Shown piece after piece: positions 13,828-28,881 of a DNA stretch of 64,000 nt (its first letter is position 1; each line of letters begins with the position of its first letter). Source of the stretch: Lingula anatina (lineage: Eukaryota; Brachiopoda; Lingulata; Lingulida; Lingulidae); contig NW_019774070.1 of assembly GCF_001039355.2 (NCBI RefSeq), positions 1-64,000 of the forward strand, read 5' to 3'. The position numbers and the translations under genes were made by a program. Below the pieces are notes generated by a model that worked only from the letters and a program-made list of their open reading frames with translations, was not told where the DNA came from and ran no database searches.

Positions 13828-13876
13828 TAGTTTTGTTGCGTTACATTCGGTCAACCGTCATGCATGACCAACTTAA
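13828..13876 (+). repeat. Direct repeat flanking the 13.7-kb palindrome, right copy
   Basis: ATAGTTTTGTTGCGTTACAT, then CATGCATGACCAACTTA, mirrors the left copy at 13591-13640 in the same orientation. Confidence 0.6.
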
Positions 13877-15839
13877 AGCAACTCAACACAGGATCTATGG
13901 CTGGAGGAGCGTTTAACAGGATTACGTTGAATTAGTTGGTCCATACTGGGCAAGCCGCCATGAACACAAGATAAAAAGGAAATAGTGGATTGGAGTTCAC
14001 AGCGGCGGAAAATCTTTGTTTTGACTAAAACTTGAATTACTTTGTGGGCGCACGTGTCTTTGACAATCGAAGCTGCTGAAAGCAGCGTCATCACACACTT
14101 GTATATGTAGATGAACGGCGAGTAACACAGAAAAAAAAAAGATTATCATTGTGGGTAAACCTGTGAGTGTGAAGAGTGGATAGTTCAAGGCGTAGACATA
14201 TTCCTTAGCGCATATTCTACCTAATCAACGCTGCAGTAGTGTATTTGTTTCCAGTGAAACTTCTTTCATTATGTCAATTTGAAGAAATGTGTCCCATCTT
14301 CATTTTCCAGTACGTGGAATTTGTATTATTCCGAAGTGCCTGGCTATGTGAAAACTGATCAGCTGTTTTCTTTAACATCCTGGATTAGATATGATATGCG
14401 CTTGCTTCTACTTCTACTAATCCACTTCCTGTTTCTTGTCGGCAAATTGCTTGGGTTTTGTTATGGGGGTTATGTTGACATCTTCCCAAAGAGATGTACC
14501 TTGCCTCTAAGAGGTCTTCTTGCCAGAGACAATAATTTCAAAGCTAACATTAAGTCAATAAAAACAACGAAAGGAAATTGCATGTTTTTCTCAATGATTG
14601 CATTGAAGAACATCAAGGCGCAATAAACACTGTATATTATTTAACCGAAATTGGCATTTTATTAGAAACAAGGCTAACATTAAGCAAAAGTTTCTTTTAA
14701 ATTGGGTTTTTGAATGTCAGAAACGTTTATCTTTTGCATCCGATCCATCTGGAAAAGAATAATCCCTATTCTAGATGGGTTAGGTAATGGTGATGTTTGT
14801 CAGACGCCCAAAGCCTTTGTCAAAGTCGACTTAATCCGCTTCTCTTGATGAAAGATTAAGACGAACGTCGATGCATGCATCCACTGTGCGTAGGTGCTTT
14901 AAGCTTGAGGGACGGCGTTTCTTGATCCCGAAATCCTATTTTATGAAACGGAATCGATACGTTTGTATTTGTCTGAACCCAGGTATTTCTCTTAACGTGG
15001 TATATGAAAGTTTAACATTCCTCGTCGGTGTAATTGAACTACTAAAGGTGCTTTCAGTTTCTCTACATGTTTACTGTTTCGTCCAGGTATGGTCTTTCAG
15101 AAATTACGGAATCGGTGGACCCCCCAGACCGACATATCGCATAAATTACTACGTATACTTATTTGTCTTTACCTGACAGGGTTTTTTCTTTGAGTACGAT
15201 TGGCATGTGCTCTACGTAAAGAATGTTTTTTCATTAAAAGTTTTCTAACATTGTAATACTATTAAAAGTTACATACATGTATGGGCAGATAATTTTGGAA
15301 TCGTAATTACATGTCGTTGTTGGCATCCACCCAAAGCGATGCAATCTATTTGTTAATGCTAAAAATTCCTATTTAATTTTGATCAATAGCTTTAACATAA
15401 AACTAGGACGATGAGAGGAAAGAGTTGTCCAGATGTTCACACCCCCCTTCCCACATTGTCGAAATATTATTAGCGACCGTGTTATTTATAGGCTAAAATA
15501 ACAAGTGAAAATTAAAAAACAAATTAAATTCTGAAACAAAACAGAGAGGATTGAACCTCAATCCAGTGTTTAAAAAAACTGGAGATCTGCGATGCCGATT
15601 CTGGTCCTAACCTGCAGTATAAATCTCTAGAGGATTCCACTTGGTGTGCGTACTTTGCCTGCACCTGATAATGAGCAATTAAACAAATTGACTGACCTTG
15701 GGAAACCTTTAACACGCCTGTAGCTATCAATTTGAAAGGGGGGGGGGTCCATTTGAAAAGGTGGATATTTCATCCACGAAACCTGTTTTCATCTAACCTA
15801 GATCAAAGGAACAAAAGAGAGTTTTTTGTGAAGCCCCTA

Positions 15840-15857
15840 CCCCCCCCCCCCCCCCCC
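15840..15857. repeat. Poly-C run
   Basis: Eighteen consecutive C. A shorter G run lies at about 15738-15747. Confidence 0.95.
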
Positions 15858-18498
15858 ATGCCGACATGACACGTCTGGATCTTTATAGTCAATATCGAAT
15901 GAAATAGAATAAATGTTAAAATTTCGAGAAAAAAATACTGCAAATCATTTGCATAAGGCACAGACAAGAACGCAACCAATAGATCAGAAAGGTTACAGTG
16001 TATCACACGTAGCGTATTAATGAAGGACTATGAATTAATTATCGAAACGATGCCGGAGACCTCATTTGCAATGCAATAAATTTACTAGTCAAATGACAAT
16101 CATGGACTGGACATAAAAAAACGTTATCAACAAATTCGTTTTCACACCAAGATGATGACATAAGGCCTAGGTGTTTTGATTATTACGTGTATAAAAACAA
16201 TTAAATGTAATGGACAGATTCAGAGTGAACGAGAGGTTATTGACCCGTTTGTATAAAATGTTACGTTGACAAGATGTCATCACACCCTTTGCCTCCTTTC
16301 TGCATTTTCATCCGTTAAGCTCTAGAGCTTTATTCACACAATACCGTTACTGACAAAGAGTGCGTCATGACCGAACAATCAAGTACGGAACGTTGCTGCG
16401 AACAAACACCACTAAAGAAATCCCGAGTCACTTAATGTCAAATCATAGCATATAGATACCTTATAACGGAACCTGTTCCTGTAAAATGGACATTGTCCTC
16501 GGCTCACTTACCACTTTGGAAGGTTGAAATTGCAACAGGCACTGCAAACCTCACTGGATGTCCATTTTGTTTATTAGTTATGTCTTATGTATATTGAAAA
16601 GATAACGCGACAGTTCCATTAACAAATGAAGCTATTTGAAGTGTTTCCAGCCATAATAGAAATATAATGCGTAAGAGACAAAGTCTTTGAACAAGATAAA
16701 TGTGAATAAACTTGAAAAGCCCAATGGTTTGATACATAGACTCGTAAAAAATTGTTTGCCTTTCGCCAGCGCAATTGGTATTTTTGATGTTGTCTTCCTT
16801 GTTTAAAGTGATATCAGCATAAAACAATAGTTTTGCTTGACTAAGAAACGATAAAAAGCTTTCAATTTTGATTTTGAGTTTGGAAAAGAAATTAGTTATT
16901 GCGTGTTTCTGTGGGAGAGTATCACATTTTTGAAAAGAATGTGAGCAAGCCATATTCGAATAACCTGCAAGCTTTTTTCGGTACACATTTTAAAGGCACT
17001 GCGTTGCATATGCACAAACACAGGAATAGGTGTACAGGCATAAGGTATCAGGCATAAGAATTGATGAAATCTGTGTTAGCATTGGAATAAGTTACTTAAG
17101 CTTAGGCTCCCTGCCATCAGGCTTCAGATGGAGATTTACTGCCTTAATAACAGAACACAAAGCGATACTTCTAACTTACATTCGCACTGCCCAATTTCCC
17201 AGCGACATGTACAAAGTCCTTGGGAAAATTCGATCGTTCTTAGAAAAAAAAAGTAGATAAGAGTGGTACAGCCGTACTCTGATATTCAAATCAATCGGAT
17301 CTCAAGGAATGCAGATTAGCTCTACCTGTCTTGAGAGAGCAAGCGGGAGGATTACGCCCTGTTCTCAATGAGCGGCAGTTCAAGAGGAACACATTACTCA
17401 TGTGGTAAATGAAGAACGGCCGGCGCTATTGGTACCAGTTATCTCACACTGACACATGTTTTAAAACGCTATCCGGTTTCCCTCGGCTTCGCTTGACCTT
17501 TAGAATTGTTTGCCCAGACCAAAGTATCAATACAAATTGCAAATCCAATAGAACCCTGCTCGCTACAAGGTTCTGCATTACAATTATAAAATATAAACCG
17601 TTTAATGCATCCTGCTCTCTCTGGGTGGTATCACTCTGGCCTCGTTTACACCATAACAAAACTGGTTCGATTTCAGTAAGGCCCTGTTTTAAACGAGGTT
17701 CGCATCCACATCCACAAAGTACCTACCTGGATAGGCTTAATTAGTGGACACATTGATTTAAAAAGGAGTTTGTGTTGAAGAAGTATGAAGAATACAATGT
17801 TGACAGAGGTTATTTGTGGAAAAGTTTTGCTAAAATTATTAAAATGGTTAGTTTACATTTTTCACCAGCAGGGAAGATGTGCACAGACAGCAATATATTT
17901 TGTTTTCTTAATTTACACAACATTTCTGTGAAGTCAAAAATACATATAAATACGCATCTTTAACCGATACCTCTAGTCCTAGTCATTGAACAGTTGCTTG
18001 CAAGTTTCTACCTAGAGTACTAGAAGAAAAATTCGTTCCAGTGCACTCTTTTAATCGATCGAGACCTTTCCATATCATCTTCGACCCCCTGGAGGGTAAA
18101 TTACAGAAAAATCGTTAAATATTATGATCACTTGTGATTACTCGATTTACGGGGCATCTTTAAAATTTGAAACTGAATACGAGCGGGGCTGGTCTATGGC
18201 TTGTAAGCTAGACTGTGTTGAATGATAAGATACCAAGGGAGTGACATATATACCAAGGGCGTCGTGCCATTTTAGCAATTAGTTTTAATCGGGGCAAAGG
18301 TGCAGCTGAGCTTTCATACTGGTTTCAGCGCCTATTCGATAAACACGTTTTATGATTATACGTTCCGAACTCTATCTTACTGGTATTATTGTGATAATTG
18401 TGCAAAACGAGAGAGACGAGAAACAAAATTAATCTGATATCATGCAATATATGAATACGCAAATTGCTACAATTGCATATAAGGACTCCCTCTCTTCT

Positions 18499-18501
<3 letters not shown>

Positions 18502-18533
<32 letters not shown>
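18502..18533. repeat. CT microsatellite
   Basis: (CT)n of about 32 bp preceded by TTC units. Confidence 0.95.
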
Positions 18534-18536
<3 letters not shown>

Positions 18537-21500
18537 GCTTGTTTGTTGAGAGGGTGAGTGTTTAAAAATGATTATATCTTTACCTTGGACACCCATAAGT
18601 AGCAATTTATATTTTAGCACGGATTGTGAATAAGAATGATTATTTTTTCACGCATTCCAACCAAAAGCGACTTGGGAATGGATTAAACGAGGACTTTATT
18701 AAACTCAGTGCATGGAACAAACCATCGTGTAAAATAAGCTTCTTAAGGAAGCAGAATGTGGCTAAAACAATAAAACTACGACTTTATAAACCATGATTGA
18801 TCACGGACATTGCACGTTTTCACAGCACTAAAACTTCTATTTCTAGTTCGCAGCATGTATTGTAATCATAAAACAATTGGGGAAAATGGTCGTTTTGCAT
18901 GTCGATTACCGGCATATATCTTTTTATGTCAGCTAACACATACCAAGTTTAATAGCTAAGTTAGACTTATTTCCAACCTAAAGACTTCTTTACGCTCGCC
19001 ATAAAGTTTGTTGCTTATCTCTTTGAGCCGAAACACCTACTCGCACCTCCAATTCTCTATTGTTCAAACCCTTATTCCCTTTAGCGACAAATACATACGG
19101 GAAACCGCTCAAAGCAAGCCAGATCGCCTGACTTTAACAGTGAATCTGATAACACAGCCATTTGATAAATCTTCTTTTTTGTTTGAAGCTACTTTATAGC
19201 CAGTCACTGTTCTCCAGTGCTGCTTGAACGAACTTCGTGAAGCAAATTCAGACATATGCTCATATTATTGTTTGTTGTAAGACGAGGAAGAATCAATACG
19301 TTTCGCCAGAGGGCTGTTTCGTTCTTTGGGCTGACGTGCGCTTCCAATTCTTCTCAGTTATTTGAAATATAGATATTTTAAAGCAAATACTTTCAAAGCC
19401 AGTAACAAATGACGTGGTTATGTAAGCACAGTAGTGTTTCAATATGTACATACATACTGATAAGAACCTGCATGAAAGAATAAATGAAGGTAGGCCTATA
19501 CTTTCTTACATCAATATCTAAATGTTAATATTGAAAAAAGAAACATTATAAATGCGGATCAGGTCAACATATCTGCAGACTTGTTGTGCGGGTGGATGTA
19601 TATTTTGAATCACATTTTGAAGAAAAAAAGGCTCGATCAGTTTACATGCGTGTCGTAGCATCCCGTAGTGATAACGCAGTTTTACTATCTGATTCATAAT
19701 TAACATGTAGCTGGAAGCTTGTATTTATTCTGTTTAATATACCCCTACGCCATGGAGCCTAAGAAAATAGATGAGATGGACGGAAAGCACATTGGACATG
19801 ACAGTAAATCCTCCAAGATTCCAGGAAACCCACACCTGGAAACAACCTGTTAGACGGAAGCTCACATTTGATGTCTTTAAAGAAAATGTGTTTCCGACGT
19901 TGTCTGTAACGATTTGTTACAAGACATTAAGTCCATTAAGACGGCGCATTATGTAGTCCGTGCGTCCTACCAAGGCCATTTTGGATGTGATTGCTACGTT
20001 ACAATAGATGAAAACCATTCTGTGGCATGCTTATTCCAATTTCTCAAGCAGACGACAGTGATTGGGCATGCGTATGATGCATTGAAAAATGCCTCGATAA
20101 CCCACTGCGGCTGTCATTATATGCCAGAGCCGTTGTGAAGAAAACGTTTATTAGAAAACCGCTAGAGTTGTCCGACGGGATGTGAGTTGGCGGAGGGAAA
20201 CACAGCGGTTTGTCCGAGGGCTTTGGAAATCACCGACAACAGACATAAGGTAAGATTATCACGTTACGAAGGTTTGACCTGGTGGTTGTGAATTGTGCCC
20301 AGCGTTACCATGGCACCGTTTGTTTACTATTCAAAAATGTGTTTGTTGAAGGTGAAAAGAAGACATGATGTTTACCCTCTCATTTTTGGCTGTTTGCCTT
20401 TTGGGGTTATTGGCATAGTTGAAATTTGTTTATGTGTACATATTTTAGAACCGAGGAGAATAAGATGTATCGTTATCTGCCATTAAGTAGGCTATTATAG
20501 CAAATAACGAACCCGGCTGCTTAAAATTAAGACAAGTTAGTAAAAAGGACTAGAACACATATGTTCTTGTACCATGGGGAACAAAACGTATATTACTTGA
20601 GTTTATTTTACCTAGACGTAAGTTCGCTCTTTTCGTGACCAATCCATATCGTGCACGTCTATGTAGAGTGATTAATGTTTTTTCATCTGGGGTCATTCAC
20701 GTAGCCTAAAGTGAGCGAGCCGTTATGTATATATATTGTCAAGGTGTCCTTAGCAGCATTTTGCTTTACACAGCCACGTACAATGTCTTCCGTCTTTTCT
20801 CAGAAGCCCAAGGATAGAATGTCAATCAATGCGAAAAAGTGGCGGTATATTTTATGGTGATGTTTTATAGCAACTTGTACACCAGCATGTTGTGTCGAAA
20901 GGGTGCAGTTAGACAAGGACATATACCATCAGATGACTTTAGACTACATCAGAACCGTGTAAATAACGCCACGTTATTCACTGACATGTGGTTCTTCTTT
21001 AGAAAACATGAACAGGTTGCAACACTGTATAGTTTTTTTAAAATTAAAGAAATTATGCAAGTGCATGGTTTGAGGTTCTGTGGTTGGAAACTTTTTACTG
21101 CCCAATATTGCAGCAGGTCAAACTGGAAGGCCCTTAACAGTAACTAAAATTATAACTTGCTCGATCAACGATCACATTTTGTACATAAATGAGCTATTAA
21201 GGTAACTTGATAAATGCAGACTTTTCATTAAAAATGAGTGTTATTTATAAAGAAGTATTGTTAACGTATTTTCCAGTGAACGGCAAAGGGGACCCGTAAA
21301 ACCATAAATCACCCTTTTCACTATTAAATCATCGAAGACGTTAATAGGGCACACTCAGTGGTTGCTGCAGGAGGTTGGTTCTCAAAAGAATTAATCTTCC
21401 TTTGGAAAGCGAATAGGATTTTTTCCTTACAATTCTCGCTGGGGTGCACTGTTGTTATGTTACGCGCCATACTAGGCGTGTCGTACCTATAACTCGATAT

Positions 21501-21784
21501 GACCTGGAATACACTCCAAGAGCTCAGGCTGCCCACAAGACGAAATTTAAAGACGCACTAATATGAAATGAATTCCTTAAAAGTATAAGATAATCCGGTT
21601 TCAGTTGAAGTTCAAGGAAGTCCTTTACCTCTTTTCAGCATTTATGAAATACATTTTGAGATAACTTGTCTACAAGCCAACGCCGATTAAAGCATAACCT
21701 TTCATTGGGACGTTGCAAATGTGTACTATTATCTCCGACTTCTCCTCTTAGCTCCCATGAACTATTTAATAATATTTATACAAA

Positions 21785-21786
<2 letters not shown>

Positions 21787-21821
<35 letters not shown>
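21787..21821. repeat. GT microsatellite
   Basis: Uninterrupted (GT)17. Confidence 0.97.
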
Positions 21822-21822
<1 letters not shown>

Positions 21823-24324
21823 ATTAGTAAGAAGTTAAACTCAATTCACAAAAATACTTTTTTGTTTGGAAAAGGCTCAAGGTCACATGCTGTAGGACTT
21901 GACATTCTGCTTTAGAAACATCGTGTCTGAGAGCGCGATTAATGAAGACAATGATAAAACGACTTTCGTGTGCATACGACTGCAAGAGATATTCACGAAA
22001 GAAAATCTGATGCTAATTACCATGAAGTAAATAAGGACAACGCTGCACCTGGTGGCATCTTGCTGTCAACATAAGCTACTCGAGGGCAGAAATTATTTTG
22101 TGTTGCCTTGTGTAATGCCTGTTTAAATCGATGCTAATTCCACGAACCACTTTCAAAATCGGACTGTGTGAAGTCGCATGCATATGTGTCCCGTCATTAA
22201 ACTGCGACAGCTTTCAAATGGTAAACAGTACACTGTAGATTGTGTAGCGGTTGTAAATATGGTAACAATTTGTCAAATCCACCATTTCAACTTGTAAATC
22301 TGGCAATATAAGCGACCAAAGCTCTCGTCTACCACATGCATACTAAGCTCAACCGTGATATATTAAACTGACATCTATTATAAAAGAGGAAAGGCACTCC
22401 ATTTGCCTTGGTGCATAGAAGTATTCTTTGCTTACCCATACACAAATCTCCGGCGGAGAACATTACCCTGTGGTGAATCACCTAAATCGCATCAAAATGA
22501 TATACGATTTTATTAAAGAATAGACGACATGACCTTTCTATGCTTTGATGCGATCGGCCTGGGAAATGTTTACTTTACTACATATATCTATTCTATATCC
22601 ACGAGGGTAATATCACTTCAGATCAATTGGGCGTGGCTATCAAACTTGGTATCATCAATAGTACAGTCACTGACAAAATGATGCAGTGGAAGGAAGAGAA
22701 ATGGGGAGAGTTAGGTCGATGTGGGGAAAGTATTGGAAAAAATATTTGCCTTTAGAAAATTGCAAATTTAACATATCCTGTGTAGAGAGATAGGCTGAAA
22801 TCGGTAGCACTAATTACGAAACATCTTCTTTTCCTTGAAATATTATGTGTGGTACTAAGTAAGATGACTTCTTTTTTTTTTCCTAATTGGTATGCAGAAT
22901 GGCGCCTTCAGCTAATTAGACCAGTCCTTATGTCACGTCATGTAGCGATCAGGCCCCGTATTCAACGAAATGCTTAATGACGACTGATAATTGCCGATCA
23001 ATTAGACATTGCCATTCATTAGTTCGCAATATGAACAGACGAGTTACTTCTGATGGAGACGATTATTAGAAGAAATTGACGTCAGGCGGTTCTTTGAATA
23101 AGAATTCCGAACATTTGGGTCAGTTATACGGCCCAAAACAATTTCTAATGAAAAAGAAATTCACGTCTAACGAGAAAAAGTGAATAATGTCCGTGTTCAT
23201 ATCTTCTACAGCCATATTAAGACAATGACTTGAAACCCTGTGAGATGGCAGAAAGTGCAAAAGACCCCCGAGAACACTCGTCACTGGAATGTGTTCACCG
23301 GTTTTCATTTTTTTTTGTGAATTCCTCAAACCAAATTCATCAAGCTGATGTAAAACAAGACAATATCAACTCTATTTGTGAACATAAGGTACCATTTATC
23401 TGAAACATATGCAGAGGCATGTAAACATCAAAGAGAAAAGATTGAAACCCTAACAGGAAATTTTGAAGGGGTTGTCATTTCAGATATAGTGTGCTCGGCG
23501 TATATTTGTAATGTTTCAGTTAATTTATGCTAATGTAACTATGACGTAAAACTGTCATTTCTCTGTCGACGCTCCGTAAAATATTGATGCATCGAAGACT
23601 TTAGAAACATGATACAAGCGGTAATGTCAAAATCCATATAGCAACAATTGTTGGTGTATAGGAAATAACCCGTACCTTATCTTAACGAGTGTACGTACAT
23701 TTCAATAATGAAGCTAAGGTATCTACTGAAAGTATTTCACGAGGCGCATTTTCTTTACTTGCCTGATCATGCATCCGATAGCTTTGTGTTCTTGCAGATG
23801 AGAAGTCTAATCTCAAATCTTAAGAGAACTATTGCAGGTAGGCATTTTTAGATTATACATGCTGGTTTTGAAAGATAATCGGAAATTGCTCGTTGGGGAA
23901 AGAATAGCGTCTTATTAACAGACGGTGATTCAGCATTAAATCATAAGGCGTACATTGTACTTAAGTGATTATATTAAGTTTCTCCTGCGTTGAACGACGT
24001 AGTTGCGTCTTAGCTTTTGCCATTTTTACTACATAAGTGCAGGTGCAGGATGCACAAAATAGCCTCAGCCCGAAATTTTATCTACGTCTTATAGACCAAA
24101 TTTCTAGCCTACTTTGACTCATTTTACATGTAAGCCAGTAGTAGTCCATTCAAAGGGAAAATATGCTCTGTTTTTACTACGAAAGACATGTCTAATGTTT
24201 CAAACCAATACTTCATTGAATTGGAAGACTTTGAAATTCTAAACCAAAGTTTACACCATTCTGGAATGAGACAGACAAAATTTATATTTTATCAACGATT
24301 ATCTGAAGATAAAACAGAGAAAAA

Positions 24325-24326
<2 letters not shown>

Positions 24327-24396
<70 letters not shown>
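24327..24396. repeat. Compound TA/GA microsatellite
   Basis: About 48 bp of (TA)n passing directly into about 23 bp of (GA)n. Confidence 0.97.
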
Positions 24397-27300
24397 TACC
24401 CCAGTGAAAAGAAGCATACATTAAACATGTGAACATTGTGTTGCAACAGAGAACGTCATCTCTATGTCCCAGTCCTCTCAATCCAGGGTCTATGATGAGG
24501 CTCTCTCTCGGTCAATAAATGAACATTAAAAGCAAAGCCGGCTGTGGTATTCTTGGAGAATGTAGGTTAAGCGTACCCATCATTTTGCAATTACAGCAAT
24601 CCCCAGTGCAATCTGTTTATTAAGCCTAGGCCAGATATTAGTTTTTGGTTCCAGTTAGCATAATTAATCCAATGAATGGTCATACTCTGCCGCACTGGGG
24701 GAACCGGGTTTTTTGCCTCCTAAGAACATATGTCGGGATAGAGGGTAAATTAAAACAGCTATGGTGTATGGGATGGACAGGGAGGGATGGAAAAAGGATG
24801 AATCCAAACAAAATGTACTGTGAGGTGTGAGGTGTCTTCTATCTGTTGTTACACATGTAGATAAAAGCGAGGTGTTTTAACGCGTAGAGAGAGATCTGTG
24901 ATATTATTTCTATATATATTAAGGAAGCCTAACCAATTTTAAAACTTTTTACGGAAATGTAACATTGCAACTATACAAAGTTGCTAAAACGCACAGCAAC
25001 AAATATTATTTTATGCCGACAATCTCATGAGATTGTATGGCAAAAAAAAAAAAAAAAACATTTCTGTTTGTGTGCAGTCACGCACTTTTTCGCCCCATGC
25101 GCAAGACGCGTGTAGATACGCCACCGTCATGCACCTTGCCAAGAAATACCTTACCAGAAACATCCCAGTGCAAAGCTTTTTCTTGTTGGGTATATGTCAA
25201 ACGCTGAAGTCGTTTGTTCAGTTTGTGATTTGTGGTCGATGTTTTCTTGAGATAAATGACCGGCACATATGAGCTTTCTAATACGATAACATCATTGTTA
25301 AAGGTCTAATAGTTTGCCAGAATCTATCAAATGACATGGGTTTGGTTAATTTTGTATGACATATTTCTTACATTTATCTTTGATCTATGCCCTGCGAAGC
25401 ACATTTAAAGTGAGTTTATATGATTAGGCAAAGATAAATATGCATCGTGTAGTGTTTTGTCAGAAACGATAAAAATGAATCTGAACTTGGTTACCCTTGT
25501 GCGTCATAATTCTACCAGTCTGTTAGAATATGTACAGCATTTGCGACCTCCATTGCTGAGTTATCTAATTAGAAAAAAACATCAATATGTAATGTCCTAT
25601 ACCTTGCAAGAAATAATTGATAGAGGTCTGAGGTTAGGAACCCTTAGTCCCAAAGTTAACTGAAAGCTATGTTCTATAGATTGTTAAGACGAGAGTTCCT
25701 TTTGCACCATGAAATCCAGGGTTTGAGTAAGTTATTTGAACGCCATTTTTAACGGTAACTTTTTGCTCCAGTTGATTGAAAGAAGCTTGGTTAAAAAGCG
25801 ACATGCTTTGATAACTGCCCCTTACAGCACAATAAAACAGTTATCGTTGGGATGAGATCTGGCGAGATTAGATGTGAATGAATTAGATGTGGCATTTACT
25901 TTATTGTAATTTGTAATCTAAAATTCCTTTCATTTTAAAAACCGTTTTCTGCTTAGATAGATGTATCGATGCCGGCAAGTGCAGAATGAAGGACGACGAT
26001 TTATGAATTTCGTCATAAAACATATTGCTTTACAGAAATGAGATATCTAGTGTAAGTGCAAAACCCTAAAATCACAGTTTTATAGTTCACTTATTTGTCC
26101 TTTTCAAATGACGTTGGCATGCAAGTCATGAGTTTACCAAGCCCTTGCGTGTACACCAACGCAGCTCCAAGCCACCAAGCCTCAAGAGCATACGCTTCTG
26201 ATTTTTTTCAGAAAAAATATATTCATTTTGACAGATGACTATACCAAATAACTTTGATCAATCATCTGCTCGTATTAATCAATCACGCGATTGCGGTCTG
26301 TGTCTTAGCCGACTAGACCGTGATGGCTTTACTAGTTTTGTTGGCCTTGTTGGCCTTATGATGTGATTGCAGCAGATTGAAAACGTATGCGCATGCGCCG
26401 AGCTACCTGAAAAATTATGACAATGTAAAAGTATGTCTTGGTGCAAGTTAGCATAGCAGAAACTTTGGGCTGGTCTTTATATGTTTTGTTTTATGGGACA
26501 ACTGACATGGATAAAGAGTAAACACTAATAGATATGTTATCGTTATTGTACGTTGTTTTATCATCACCTTTAATGACTTCAAAAATATCACAATTATAAG
26601 AGCCTGAAAAACCTGCTTCTCTAGGGAAAACAACTACAGAATTAAGAAACAAACGCATCTGCCTGACACTATGCTATGCCCCAAACGCCATGTTTTTTCG
26701 TCAGGTCCGCCACGTTACAACGTGAAAAATTCCAGTCATAATTAAGGCATTGATTTAAGCAGGATACCTTACCTAAAAACAATATACGTTATTTGGCTTT
26801 TATTTGAAATACTTAAAACTAAAATAGGGTTTGTATTAAAAGAATTGTGAAGCTTTCTTACATGTATTCAGAGTACTGTTGTATATATGCACATAGGCCG
26901 TACACAAAGCACTGTCAAAAAGTCTGTTTTATTAGCCTTTATAATCAAAGCGCATGATATCATACTGCGAAGCTGGACTGGGTTATTCGAACGTGATGTA
27001 AAGGAAATTCAAAGAAAATGAAACGAATTTTACCCTTTGATTTTACGTCTTGTCTAGCCGATTGAGTAAACTTTCAATTTAGTGGCAGAACCACAGGCAA
27101 TAGAAGGCGGAAGTTTCATTTCCTACAATAAGAAATTGCCAAATATGCAAAATTGACTTTTTAATGTGATCTTGACTGTAAATAATTTTTTGTTTCATCT
27201 CCTCACGCTCCTTTTGATCAATTATGAAATGTCATGTTCAGATGAAGTGATCTAAATTTCAAAACGACACAACATGGGATCTCGGATAAAAGCCCATTAT

Positions 27301-27964
27301 TCACGTTTAATTCATAATGGAGATAACATATGACAGCAAGGCAATTAGATTTTATAGTTTAGTTCATCGATACCATAGAAAACAAACTTGTAAAATAAAA
27401 ATATATTTTATGACAAGAGGCATCGTCCTGAATACTATAAAAATTTTGTCAACAATAAAGTTATTGATAGTTGCTGTTCCTTTATATCCAGTGATTGATT
27501 AACAAAACAACATTAGTTTCTATTGTCTGACAAATACAATAGAAAGCAAAAAAAAGTTAAAAAACCTAAGTTGGATTTTTTTCAGGGATATCACTTGATC
27601 AACACGTATTTGATTTGCTGGGGTGATGCATCAAAGTCGTAGCCAATTTCATTCTGCTTCTTTGTAAATGCGGGGACTTTGCTTTAAATAGATTTCAGTG
27701 CGGATATGCAAAGACGGTGGTCCTGTGATGAATGACAATTCAGGATGGGTATAGACAGGGCAGTAGGTGAGAGATGAAAAAATCAGTAGGAATCAGTCAG
27801 GTTCATAATCTAGTGCCCTGTGATCGATATTTTACTACATCGAAGTAAGCACGTCTACGTGGCTACCACGTGACTACACCGGAAGCAGCATGGTGGACTC
27901 GTGGTCCCAACGATTTTGAACAGAATCGGCGCATGGTCATTGGATGTAAACTCCTACAAGAAAT

Positions 27965-27993
27965 TCATCATCATCATCATCATCATCATTATT
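27965..27993. repeat. CAT trinucleotide repeat
   Basis: (CAT)n ending in ATT units. Confidence 0.93.
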
Positions 27994-28858
27994 ATGCATA
28001 TATTCTGGTGGATAGATTATTTTGTAAGGGCGGCGGGGTTCGATCACCAGGGTGAGAAACACTCGCACTACTCCCTTTATCCACCTCAAGTTCGGCTGTG
28101 GTATTGTACGCCATTGTCAGAGAACACACTTGATTGTCGTCCATAAAGTAACTGCTTCATGCCTGATCTCTACTGGGATATTCCTCACGCTTAAATCTTA
28201 GATGAGTAATATGCAAGAGAAACATAAGTAAAAAAAAAAACATGTCCCACACTGGTGATTTTTATTTAAGTGGTTTCATGTAGCTGTAAGAATTATTCCC
28301 ATACCAAAAACACTATCACTAATTTGGTCTAAAACGCCAATTGTATAAATACTTAATAAGTCACCGGTCCAAAATTTATCACTAATGGTCGAAAATGTGG
28401 TTGTTGATGATGTGTAAATGCACAGTATGTATACTTGCTTCCAGCTAAGTATCATTTAACATTTAAAAATACGTTTACAAAGTAATGGACGAGATAACTT
28501 GTATACCCGTGAGAAATGTGAAATAGGCCTACTCCGAAGGTTCTTTTAACGAAAGTAGACTGTTGGTTGTTGATAACTTACTTATAGTGTAGCCAGTGCA
28601 TGTTATATGATGTACCTATTACATGCAAGACATTAGTTTCTATTGTACCTGTCCATCACGCCTTACCTTACTATCATATACACGTCAATATACATACAAT
28701 TATGTCCTTGAAGGTACGGTTTGTCCGACCGTCAGTCGTATTCATTTTAGACTGTCAAACGTTTAAAAGAATTATTGAACATGATTACATATACCCAACA
28801 ATCTTAAAAGTATAGTCCGATTGTTGAATAGGGGCTTATAGACATGCTATATATACAT

Positions 28859-28881
28859 GTGTGTGTGTGTGTGTGTGTGTA
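28859..28881. repeat. GT microsatellite
   Basis: Uninterrupted (GT)n of about 22 bp. Confidence 0.95.

Noticed and set aside
16585-16986. 133-codon frame, minus strand
   Set aside because: Chance-like composition, no domain, no splice or start-context support.
28021-28060. tRNA-like B box (GGTTCGATCACC), possible SINE
   Set aside because: No matching A box or cloverleaf; a single motif is insufficient.
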